From positions 1-19,590 of the forward strand of contig JASHRR010000640.1 of the NCBI GenBank assembly GCA_030037185.1: a DNA stretch of 19,590 nt. Direction: 5' to 3'. The notes beneath the pieces are model-generated. The model had not been told where the DNA came from. It was given only the letters and a program-made list of their open reading frames with translations, and made no database searches. This stretch comes from Xanthobacteraceae bacterium (lineage in GTDB: Bacteria > Pseudomonadota > Alphaproteobacteria > Rhizobiales > Xanthobacteraceae). A program made the position numbers and the translations under genes. Positions within the stretch are counted from its first letter, which is position 1; every line of letters starts with the position of its first letter. Positions 1-7,059 of this stretch are shown piece by piece.

Positions 1-1989
1 CGCATAACGCTCCTCGAGCGAGGGGCGTGGATCGCCGGCCGCAAGCCTCGCCGCCTTGGTCTTGGCAAAGCCAAGCTTCTGGCCGCTGGCGTCGCAGCCG
101 TCGAGCCCATCCGCGCGCAGCGCCCAACCCGTATAGGTCGCGACCGGAACGGCCACCTCCGGGATACGTATGCCGGCGATGTCGTTGCCGTCCGCATCCG
201 CCTTGGGGACGAATACCGGGTAGGGCATACCGCGAAGCTTCGGCGGCAGGACTGTGAGGAAGCCCTTGTCGAAGTCGGGCCCGAAGTCCCACAGGTCGCC
301 GGTGTGGTGGGCGCCGTTGTAGACCACGCCCGGAATGTGGGGGAATCCATACCCCTCCTGCGGCAGCGGCGGCACCAGAGTGCCGTCGGCCAGGCGCGGT
401 ATCTGGTTCGCAGGCGGCGCTGTGCCCGCCGTCACCCAGGCATCGAGGTCGGTGAGGAGCGCCCGCAACGCCACGTTGGGACGCAGCGTGTTGCGCGGCT
501 GCGCGCAGATGCCGGGGCCGTTTCCGGCGCCGTGCGGAAGGCTGGCCAGCAGGTAATAGCGCACATTGGCGGCGCTCGTGAGATCGAGGTCGTGGCCTTG
601 GCTATCGGTCTGCATCATCGAGGACGCTTTGGCCCAATACTCGTTGGCTGAGTTCGCCTCGAAAGTCTTCGGGCAGGTGCCGCTTTCTTCGCAGCGGCGC
701 AGGCGCCAGTCGGTCTTGCCGGTGACCGTGTCGGTAACCTTCACGTCGGCGAACGGAAACTGGTATTCAGGTGTCCAGCGCGCGATATGGTGGCGATGGG
801 TGCGCGCCGGCTGTGCGAAGCGATAGTTCAGGAACAGGCCGCTGCCGCCCGCCTTCCAATTGAGAACCCCGTCGAACACCGGCGCCGGGCTCGCGGCACG
901 CGCCACGGTTCGCAGCAAGACCGCATGTTCCGAGCTTGCGTCCGACACCTTTGGCCTCGCACTCGCGGCCTGCTCCGGCTGATTGAAGCCGAGTTGCACA
1001 AAGTCGTGCATGGTACGGCACGGCTGGGAGGAGCAGAACGAGTAGATGTATTGGACGTCCCCGGCGAGGGGGTTCGGCGTCCCTTTGCTGTCGGTTTCGG
1101 CAGTGCGCAGGAACGAGGCGATGTCGCGGATGACGGCAAAACCCAATCCAGCCACCACCGGGTCCTTTGCCAGATAGGTGAACTCGTAGAGCGCGGTTGG
1201 TCCGAACGAGCCCGGTCCGCCAAAGGCGCCCGATGTCAGTTTTACGGCACTCAACTTCGCATCGACGTAGTCCCACGCGTCAGCCGGCAGCGCAACCGGC
1301 GTGTCGGCGTAGTTCCTGCGCACGGTCAGACTCGCCTTCGATTTGTCGGGGCTTGCGGCCGGATAAGTGAGGCGCTGCTGCGCCGGCGTCGTTCCCTTGT
1401 CGATGACGAACTCCTCGGTATTGAGGCCAGTGATCAATGAGCCGTCCGGATTTTTCGCGATCGGCACCGTTGCGGTAAACAGCCTGCCGTTGCGCGGCGC
1501 CGAGAAATCCCACCCGCTCTCCACAATCACATAGCCCTGACGCATCAGGAACCCGTTGCCGGCATCGCCTGAGGACTCGACATCGTTGCCGGTTTTGCTG
1601 TCGTTAAGCGTCTCCAGCACATTGGTGCGGCCTCGATTAGTGATCTCGTAGACGAGGCGCTTGTTGCCCTTGCTGTGGTCGAGCGGCCGCAGAATCTGGA
1701 AGTCGGTGGAATATGTCACGGTGCCATTCGGGTTTTTCGGCGCCAGGGCGATGTCGACGATGATCGCGTTGAGCGGGTCCTCGGGATCGACCTCGCCGAT
1801 GATCCGCCCGCTGATGCGCTCATAGGGTCCGACCGTGCCGAAGCTCCTGCCGCCGAAGGTCGGCGATTCGGTGTTGGCGATCACGACCTGTGTCACGCGA
1901 GCCTGCGCGAACGGCACACCGCAAAAAATCAAGCCATTCAACGAAAGACAGCAGACGACGGCGGTCGTGGAAAACGGCGCTCTGGTCAT
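1..1989 (-). CDS. Secreted alpha/beta-hydrolase domain protein (Abhydrolase_10-like), C-terminus beyond window
   Basis: An uninterrupted minus-strand frame of 663 codons runs from ATG at 1989 to the window edge, so the C-terminus and stop are missing. Residues 1-30 form a Sec signal peptide: a hydrophobic core (VVCCLSLNGLIF) ending at a likely AQA cleavage site. The body resembles the large 'alpha/beta hydrolase domain-containing' family (PF20091, about 650-700 aa), with GRTNVLE, GYVIVESGWDF, QLGFN, VFDGVLNW and NYRFAQP segments. The reaction is unknown; an esterase-like periplasmic or outer enzyme is inferred. In the region where this family carries a G-x-SQSGR nucleophile motif, this protein reads C-S-S-Q-P-C-R: the Ser and Gln are kept but the flanking glycines are cysteines. 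The start was chosen because AGGAGG lies 5 nt upstream and no in-frame upstream ATG escapes a stop. The family call comes from recognition, not a search. Confidence 0.82.
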   Translation of the reverse strand, partial: MTRAPFSTTAVVCCLSLNGLIFCGVPFAQARVTQVVIANTESPTFGGRSFGTVGPYERISGRIIGEVDPEDPLNAIIVDIALAPKNPNGTVTYSTDFQILRPLDHSKGNKRLVYEITNRGRTNVLETLNDSKTGNDVESSGDAGNGFLMRQGYVIVESGWDFSAPRNGRLFTATVPIAKNPDGSLITGLNTEEFVIDKGTTPAQQRLTYPAASPDKSKASLTVRRNYADTPVALPADAWDYVDAKLSAVKLTSGAFGGPGSFGPTALYEFTYLAKDPVVAGLGFAVIRDIASFLRTAETDSKGTPNPLAGDVQYIYSFCSSQPCRTMHDFVQLGFNQPEQAASARPKVSDASSEHAVLLRTVARAASPAPVFDGVLNWKAGGSGLFLNYRFAQPARTHRHHIARWTPEYQFPFADVKVTDTVTGKTDWRLRRCEESGTCPKTFEANSANEYWAKASSMMQTDSQGHDLDLTSAANVRYYLLASLPHGAGNGPGICAQPRNTLRPNVALRALLTDLDAWVTAGTAPPANQIPRLADGTLVPPLPQEGYGFPHIPGVVYNGAHHTGDLWDFGPDFDKGFLTVLPPKLRGMPYPVFVPKADADGNDIAGIRIPEVAVPVATYTGWALRADGLDGCDASGQKLGFAKTKAARLAAGDPRPSLEERYA

Positions 1990-2031
1990 TGTGCCCTCCT
2001 CATTGTGCCCTCCTCATGGTGCCCTCCTCAT
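1986..2031 (-). repeat. Three tandem 14-bp Shine-Dalgarno/ATG repeats forming minicistrons
   Basis: On the minus strand the unit ATGAGGAGGGCACA occurs three times in tandem (2031-2018 with a final C, 2017-2004, 2003-1990) and runs directly into the ATGACC start of the secreted hydrolase at 1989. Each unit holds an ATG and a perfect AGGAGG placed 5 nt before the next ATG. Each ATG opens a five-codon frame (Met-Arg-Arg-Ala-Pro or -Gln) whose TGA overlaps the next ATG as ATGA. The last minicistron ends inside the main start codon (stop 1988-1986). The layout is seen directly. Translational coupling or slippage-based tuning is inferred. Confidence 0.9.
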
Positions 2032-2052
2032 GTGCCCGCCCGCGGGATCCAT

Positions 2053-2747
2053 GCAAAAAGCGTTCGATCGTCAAAAATCATAGCCGAAAATGCGCAGTTG
2101 CGAAACCACTGAGCGGCCGCCAGCTGCCTTAAGGATCGAGCGGCGCCCGACTTCAACATGGTGAAAATGCCTGACGTTGCGAGCCGCCGGTTCGGCAGGC
2201 GACATGACGATGCCCGGCCATCAATCCCTCGGCTGTTTAGATTCTCGTTTGTTAACCGCACGCTAAAAATGTCCCGCCCGTGGTCGTCCCATTATCCCTC
2301 AGGGTATCACGACATCAATCGATGCAGGCGGTGCAAGCCGCCGGCGCATCATGAAAACTGGTCCGGCGGTTGGCTCAGGCGGCGCACCCTTCGTTAGCGC
2401 CGCACGGAGCGCAACAGCGCGCGATCTCTATTCCCAGCCGGCAGCGACCGACGCATGCGTCTGCGTGTCCGCACAAACAGCATCCGCGCGTCACCCGCTT
2501 TGCACCTGTTTGAGCTCGCCACGGTAATGAACCGGCGCAGTCTGTCTCGCCGGCGGCCTGTTGACCCGTTCGGATGTCGGATTGGCATTGATCACCGGTC
2601 CCCTCTCTGGGGCTGCGCTTTAACGCCGGCGTTCGCATGATCGCGGCGACAGCGAAATCGCCTTCCGCCGGATATGCTTTGCGTTGATCGCGGCCGCCAT
2701 CGCCGTGAGCGTGCCGATGCCCGACAACCTCACGCGTTAAGGCCTGG
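2053..2747. other. Gene-poor intergenic stretch
   Basis: About 700 bp between the secreted hydrolase leader and the end of the CMD-family gene. Frames of 60-80 codons exist on both strands, but none has a good ribosome site or a recognisable protein family. A plus-strand frame ending at 2740 reads like a short membrane segment (ALIAAAIAVSVPMPDNLTR) but has no start codon; it could be a relic or chance. No RNA gene or mobile-element end was recognised. Confidence 0.5.
2077..2105 (-). promoter_or_regulatory. Possible promoter of the secreted hydrolase
   Basis: Read on the minus strand, TATGAT at 2082-2077 matches five of six bases of the sigma-70 -10 consensus. A weak -35-like TTTCGC sits about 17 bp upstream. 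Transcription would start near 2070 and give a leader of about 80 nt that carries all three minicistrons. The -35 match is poor, so this is tentative. Confidence 0.3.
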
Positions 2748-3140
2748 TCACTCGAACGCCGCGTCGACCGGGATGCGATAGCCATTCGCCAACCGGTTGG
2801 TCTCGTTGGCCATGCCGACGACGGCCAGGAGTTCGCCAAACATCGCGTCCGTCATGCCCGCCTTGCGGGCGGAAGCGGTGTGGCTCGCAATGCAATATTC
2901 GCAGCCATTGGTCACGCTCACCGCGAGGTACAACAATTCCTTAACCAAAGGGCTGAGCGCTCCTTCGGCCATCACCTCCTTGACGCTCTGCCAGGTGCGC
3001 GTGAGCAGCGCTGGATCGTTGGCCAGGTATTTCCAGAAATTGTTGACGTCATCGACTTTGCGGCTGCGCTTGATGTCAGCGAATACCGCCCGCACCGGCG
3101 GGGCCGCGTCGGCATATTCGATCGGTTTCGGTCGGCTCAT
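2748..3140 (-). CDS. Carboxymuconolactone decarboxylase / AhpD-like family protein
   Basis: Predicted 130 aa, usual for a single-domain CMD-family protein. The AhpD-type redox motif is visible as C80-E-Y-C83-x3-H87 within VTNGCEYCIASHT, followed by the ARKAGM-TDAMFGELLAVV helices typical of the family. Members are either gamma-carboxymuconolactone decarboxylases or AhpD-like peroxidases. The CxxC plus His favours thiol-based peroxide chemistry, but the substrate cannot be told. The ATG at 3140 was chosen because GGAGGA lies just upstream. An earlier in-frame ATG at 3155 would place that ribosome site inside the coding region. The gene is divergent from the LigI-like amidohydrolase, with 105 bp between starts, so the two may share a regulatory region and a catabolic role (inference). 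No clear terminator follows the stop. Confidence 0.88.
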   Translation of the reverse strand: MSRPKPIEYADAAPPVRAVFADIKRSRKVDDVNNFWKYLANDPALLTRTWQSVKEVMAEGALSPLVKELLYLAVSVTNGCEYCIASHTASARKAGMTDAMFGELLAVVGMANETNRLANGYRIPVDAAFE

Positions 3141-3245
3141 CGAATTTTCCTCCATATTCCATCTCGACGGAAGACGCTTTAGGTTTGTCGGAATCGAAGC
3201 GCAAGATCGGCCGCAGTGCCGAGAAGCAACTCCACGGAGCACGAA
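3141..3245. promoter_or_regulatory. Divergent intergenic control region
   Basis: This 105-bp gap between two divergent starts must hold promoters for both genes if neither is read through from outside. Ribosome sites are visible at each end: GGAGGA for the minus gene and GGAG at 3236-3239 for the plus gene. No convincing -35/-10 pair or operator palindrome was seen. Confidence 0.4.
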
Positions 3246-4151
3246 GTGAACACCGCATTTTCGCAACAAGATATCCCTGTCTGCGCGCCGCCCGATTCTC
3301 ATCCGAACAAGCCCAAATTCGAATTTCCGCCATTCGCGTGCGACTGCCACGCCCATATTTGCGGACCGCAAAGTATCTACAAGTACATCCCTCAACGCAT
3401 CTACTCTCCGCCCGATGCGCTGTTGCCGGAATATCGGCGCGTTCTCGATGCACTCGGCTGCTCTCGCGCGGTGCTTGTGCAGCCGAGCTTTTTCGGAACT
3501 GACAATTCCGCCATGCTTGCGGCCATCAAAACCGCAGGCCCGACGTTCCGCGGGGTGGCGGTTATCGGGGACGACACAACGGCGAGCGAGCTCGAAGCCA
3601 TGCATATGGCCGGTGTGCGCGGCGCACGGCTCAACATTGTCGACCTGCGTGAGGACAAAGGACAGCTTCCACTCGCGCGCGTCGCGCGACTCGCCGACCG
3701 AATCAAACCGTTCGGCTGGCATATCGAGTTCCTGATGCATGTGGACGAGTTTCCGCAGATCGATACGACCCTCGCAAGGCTACCGGTCGATGTCGTGTTT
3801 GGACACCTGGGCTACGTCAGGACCGAAAAGGGCATCGCAGCCTCGGGATTCCAATCGCTGTTGCGGCTGCTTCGCGACGGACGCGCCTGGGTCAAGTTAA
3901 CCGGCCCATATCGTATATCGTCTCAGGCCTTGCCGCATGCGGATACCAATGAGTTTGCGCACGCGCTGCTGGACGCGGCTCCAAACCGGATCGTGTGGGG
4001 CACCGATTGGCCGCATGTGATGACGAAATGGACGATCCCGATGCCTAACGACGGCTCAATCGCCGATCTTCTGCTCGATTGGATTCCCGATGCAGCGCTG
4101 CGCCGGCGCGTCCTCGCCGATAATCCGAGGACGCTCTACGGCTTGCGGTGA
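3246..4151 (+). CDS. Amidohydrolase family protein, LigI-like (2-pyrone-4,6-dicarboxylate hydrolase type)
   Basis: Predicted 301 aa TIM-barrel metal-dependent hydrolase. Visible landmarks: DCHAHICGP at 33-41 (beta-1 HxH metal or substrate ligands H35 and H37), RGARLN near 126-130, FGHLG at 185-189 with H187, WVKLTGPYR at 215-223, and IVWGTDWPH at 249-257 with the conserved Asp254. This pattern matches the LigI/'predicted TIM-barrel hydrolase' branch of the amidohydrolases, which open lactone or pyrone rings. The true substrate is unknown. GTG at 3246 was chosen as start because GGAG at 3236-3239 is 6 nt upstream. A GTG at 3216 is in frame but lacks a ribosome site. The neighbouring divergent CMD-like gene supports a lactone or aromatic catabolism theme (inference). 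Confidence 0.85.
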   Translation: MNTAFSQQDIPVCAPPDSHPNKPKFEFPPFACDCHAHICGPQSIYKYIPQRIYSPPDALLPEYRRVLDALGCSRAVLVQPSFFGTDNSAMLAAIKTAGPTFRGVAVIGDDTTASELEAMHMAGVRGARLNIVDLREDKGQLPLARVARLADRIKPFGWHIEFLMHVDEFPQIDTTLARLPVDVVFGHLGYVRTEKGIAASGFQSLLRLLRDGRAWVKLTGPYRISSQALPHADTNEFAHALLDAAPNRIVWGTDWPHVMTKWTIPMPNDGSIADLLLDWIPDAALRRRVLADNPRTLYGLR

Positions 4152-5107
4152 GCGTGGGGCGCGCCGGCAAGGCGGGCGCATGGTGCAATTTCTGGCTCGC
4201 GCCGGCCGCACCGCCGCCTCCCTTGCGTGGCGCGTGGCGATAATGGTAAACCCCGCCTCCCGGCTGTCCGCTCCTAGCGCCGGCGCTGCCATCTGATGCA
4301 ATGGTCCTGAGCGCACATCGGATTGATATTCGATCACCAACTACTTCCACCTAAGCGGCTTTCGCGGCTCCAGATGGAGTTTCCGGCCTCCCAGGCCGGT
4401 TCCCGACCCAGAGAGTTGATCGGCCAGCATCGCAAGGGTAGCGGCTTGATCTCGCGTCGCTGCGAACCCGCACCCGCAATCGAGCTCACGTTCGGACATC
4501 TCTTTTTTGCGAACTGTTCCGCCGCAAGGGCCTGGGACGAGCGATGCGCGGGTCCGATATTGCCGCTGATGACTTTACCCGGCGTTCTGGCCTCCCCGCG
4601 GGCGCACATCGTGCCGACGCGCAGCTTGCCGTTTCTCCAATTGGTCCGGGAGTAAACCGCAAACCATTACCGTGATGCTTGAACCCGAACCCGCAGAACC
4701 GGTCATAAGACTTGCGGCGGCTACAAACATCGCGGCCTGCGACCACAAGGAGCCGCTGCGGCTGTTCCGGCAAAGTCGAAATCTCTCGCCCGGTCCCAAG
4801 GAGACTCGGCGGGACATCGGTTTAGGCTTAAACTCTCAATCGAACCCGTCATAATACGACGGCCGGCGTGTCTATCCGGCGACTCTGCTGATCGCCCGAA
4901 ATGGAGATATCCGGACTGTGCGATAGCGAACGTCAAAGCTGCGAAGTCAAACGTTCAAAAACGGCTTGCTGCAAATAAATCCGATTTGCACCTTATACGT
5001 GCAAAACTACGCAAAGTCCACCGCCCCGCATCTGACGGGAAACGTCCACCCCGTGTTGACGATCGCAAGATTCGCCGAACGCAAATCCGATCGATTGTAT
5101 TGCGTCA
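4152..5107. other. Gene-poor intergenic stretch
   Basis: About 950 bp between the amidohydrolase and the convergent H-NS gene. Open frames up to 110 codons occur on both strands but show no family resemblance and no good ribosome site. A small hairpin, CCGGCC-tccca-GGCCGG, lies at 4383-4399. The part from about 4920 to 5010 is clearly richer in A/T than the surroundings. No RNA gene or transposon end was recognised. It may be decayed DNA. Confidence 0.5.
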
Positions 5108-5476
5108 TTATTTGCGCTTGACACGCACCTTTCTTTTCAGCGGTTTCGGCGCCGAATCCTTACCCATTCCTCCGATCTTAAAATCATCGAGCTTCTTGCC
5201 TCCCTTGAGAGCGGCCGCGAGCCATCGCGGCTTTAGCCCACGTCCTGCCCAAGTTTCGCTGGGATTTTCGGGATTGCGGTATTTCGGGGCGACCTTTCCT
5301 CTTACCCCGCGCCCCAACGCCGCCTTCGCTCGACCGCCGGCCATCTCAACGCGCGAAAGCTTGGCAAGCTCGGATTCCAAAGTACGGCGCTCCTCAGCGA
5401 CCTTGGTCCCCAATACCGCATCGATTTTGCCACGCAGACCGACAAGTGCGTCGATCGTCATCGATTTCAAATTCAT
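5108..5476 (-). CDS. H-NS / MvaT-like histone family nucleoid protein
   Basis: Predicted 122 aa. The N-terminal half (residues 5-45, MTIDALVGLRGKIDAVL and on) is a charged oligomerisation helix. The C-terminal DNA-binding core reads YRNPENPSETWAGRGLKPRW at 66-85, the hallmark TWxGRGxxPxWL motif that inserts into the minor groove of AT-rich DNA. The tail is very basic (KPLKRKVRVKRK). The role known for the family is silencing of AT-rich or horizontally acquired DNA and nucleoid organisation. ATG at 5476 was chosen because relatives begin with a short lead into LKSMTIDxL and GGAG lies 10 nt upstream. An ATG 20 codons earlier has no support. The gene stands alone between two long non-coding stretches. 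Confidence 0.92.
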   Translation of the reverse strand: MNLKSMTIDALVGLRGKIDAVLGTKVAEERRTLESELAKLSRVEMAGGRAKAALGRGVRGKVAPKYRNPENPSETWAGRGLKPRWLAAALKGGKKLDDFKIGGMGKDSAPKPLKRKVRVKRK

Positions 5477-5509
5477 AACAAGCTCGCTCCATTTGGACGG
5501 ATTACTTGG

Positions 5510-5537
5510 ATTATATCGATCCGGCTGCAAATGCAAG
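5510..5537 (-). promoter_or_regulatory. Candidate promoter of the H-NS family gene
   Basis: On the minus strand a perfect TATAAT lies at 5515-5510, with CTTGCA at 5537-5532 upstream (spacing 16). Transcription would begin near 5503, leaving a leader of about 27 nt before the ATG at 5476. The -10 match is exact; the -35 is weak. Confidence 0.5.
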
Positions 5538-5707
5538 CCAAAAGGACTGCGCCAAGTTGAACCCTTTTGATATCCGCTTTACAAGCAGAAAATAAAACCG
5601 GGTCGCGCGCCTACGCCGCCGGTGCGGAGTTTGAAAATAAAGGCATAAACGGTAACTCAACCAAAAAGGCTGCGGGCGGCCTGACATCAGGTAAAGACGG
5701 AGATACC

Positions 5708-5827
5708 ATGGCTGGTGTAAAGCGCCCACGCCGTCTGATCATACACGAGCAATACCGATTCATTAGCCGTGGTTGGCGAGCGTTCCGGCAGCACGTTCCG
5801 ATCAGACCGCATCGCTGCCGCACCTGA
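5708..5827 (+). CDS. Possible small basic protein (39 aa)
   Basis: ATG at 5708 is preceded by GGAG at 5699-5702 with 5-nt spacing, a good ribosome site in a region otherwise lacking genes. The product would begin MAGVKRPRRLIIHEQYRF and is rich in Arg and His, with no membrane segment. No family is recognised. It could be a real small protein or a chance frame; its only support is the ribosome site. Confidence 0.22.
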   Translation: MAGVKRPRRLIIHEQYRFISRGWRAFRQHVPIRPHRCRT

Positions 5828-6418
5828 TGCCCGCGCATGACATAAGCCGCTGCGTCAACGCGGCACGACCCCGTCTTCGCACCCATCCGCGTCTTTCATT
5901 GTATGCCCTCGGTCAAAACGCGGAGGCCCGAGACAATCCCGGCCATGACTCCGAATAACGGTTTAATGGGACTAGAGGCAACCCAAATCTCAAAGCGGTT
6001 TTGTGCTCGCACGCCGCTACGGCGTCACGACGGGTCAATCGGCGAGAAACTTTTACATTAACTTCCTGCAATTCGCCGCCCGTTATCGGCGAGCGCGCTG
6101 GGCGATGCTTTCGGCGCAAATCAGATGGCACCGCATCCCTGTGTCGCCGCCGGTATTTACCGGCGTTCGAGCTGGCGGCGCGCCGCCTGGATCGCCGGCC
6201 CGCCGCCATGGCGGCGTCAACACCTGAGCCCTTGGACCGGCGACCCGCGGTACGGGTCGATCGAGGTGACGTGCGCTGCGCCGGCCTTCATTAATTCGTG
6301 AAACCGGGGCTTTGTATTTCTCGGGTTTCTTGGAGCCTCGCGGCAGGCAATCCTATTCCTATCTTGAACTGCCTGCCGCCGCCCTGGCCCGGTTCGCCCC
6401 GCAGCTTTGCTCTGCGGC
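5828..6418. other. Non-coding, hairpin-dense stretch
   Basis: No convincing gene is present. Perfect inverted repeats follow one another: ACGCCG-cta-CGGCGT near 6011-6025; CGCCGGTA-tt-TACCGGCG at 6148-6165; a 16-bp perfect palindrome at 6201-6216 (CGCCGCCATGGCGGCG); CGACCCG-cggta-CGGGTCG at 6241-6259; GCGGCAGGCA at 6340-6349 pairing with 6370-6379 across 20 nt; and CCGCAG-ctttgct-CTGCGG just before 6419. The stems are read directly. Whether they are palindromic repeats, structured RNA or decayed elements is unknown. Confidence 0.6.
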
Positions 6419-6660
6419 TTGGGGTATTTCGGCATCAAGCAAGCGATACGATTGCTGCCTGAAGTCCGCGGTCAATTCTCCGAGCTTGCGGCGAAATCTG
6501 TTGCCTCAGAGCCAACCTGTTGGGTGAGAGCCAACAGCCCTTGGGTATTTCGGCATCAAGACGGCGATACGATCGCTGCCTGAAATCTGCTGGTCAATTC
6601 TCTGAGCTTGCGGCGAACTCTCTGGCCTGAGAGCCAAGCTGTTGGGTGAGAGCCAACAGA
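6419..6660 (+). repeat. Diverged tandem duplication (two units of about 120 bp) with conserved stems
   Basis: Unit 1 (6419-6540) and unit 2 (6541-6660) align over their full length with about 20 differences and two single-base indels. Both contain CTGTTGG-gtgagag-CCAACAG, identical in the two units. A second stem is TCTG-ttgcct-CAGA in unit 1 and TCTC-tggcct-GAGA in unit 2, a G:C to C:G swap that keeps pairing. A third is GCGAT-acg-ATTGC in unit 1 and GCGAT-acg-ATCGC in unit 2, where the change gives G-U against G-C, which suits a plus-strand RNA. A minus-strand reading gives 22 matching codons ending in TGA in both units, so a coding origin is not excluded. Confidence 0.75.
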
Positions 6661-7059
6661 CTCCGCTCAATGCGCTCCGCCGCCCGCAACGACGCAGAGC
6701 CGCGACGGCGGCGCGACGGCACTTGCCGACGCGCGTGAGCTGTGAGCCGCCGGGCTTTCCGCGCTTTGCGGCTTGAGGGTAGGTCGAAAAGTCGCATGAA
6801 AGGTCATTTGGCAACCGGCTCACTCATTGTATCGACTGTCGACTCCAGTGCAAATTCATCATGTCGATTGTGCAACGCAACAAGCACACGGTTTGGCGAC
6901 CCCGCAGCCCCTCTTGCAATCTGCCGCGATGTCGGTCATGCGACACGCGGTACGCACGGGGGGTAGCGAGCCGCAAACCCGCAACAAACCGGCCGGGCGG
7001 TAATTTCGAATCTAGGATTCAGATTCCACGCCCCGGTCGCAACGCCAGGAGCTAGAAAG
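6661..7059. other. Non-coding leader region of the ABC operon
   Basis: No gene is supported here. At 6759-6771 a small hairpin (CCGC-gcttt-GCGG) is followed by CTTGAGGG, resembling the hairpin plus CTTGGGG that borders the tandem repeat at its left end. An inverted repeat GAATC-tag-GATTC lies at 7008-7020, with a further GATTC at 7022-7026, about 35 bp before the ATPase start; it could be an operator. No clear -35/-10 pair was seen. AGGAG at 7047-7051 serves the ATPase start. Confidence 0.4.

Noticed and set aside
787..1440. 217-codon plus-strand frame
   Set aside because: Antisense to the secreted hydrolase, which has a continuous frame, signal peptide and ribosome site.
2375..2839. 154-codon minus-strand frame overlapping the CMD-family gene
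   Set aside because: It overlaps the end of the CMD-like gene in another frame, lacks a ribosome site and has a composition unlike a real protein.
4323..4655. 110-codon plus-strand frame in the gap after the amidohydrolase
   Set aside because: No ribosome site and no recognisable family. Overlapping frames of similar length occur on the other strand, as expected by chance at this GC content.
6419..6660. CRISPR array
   Set aside because: Only two long diverged units and no regular short repeats with unique spacers.
6594..6797. Minus-strand frame ending LTQQLGSQAREFAASSEN, echoed in the other tandem unit
   Set aside because: Both units give matching codons to a shared TGA, so a duplicated gene end was considered. 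There is no ribosome site, the upstream part is Arg-rich, and the paired base swap fits structure better. It is kept as an alternative, not called.
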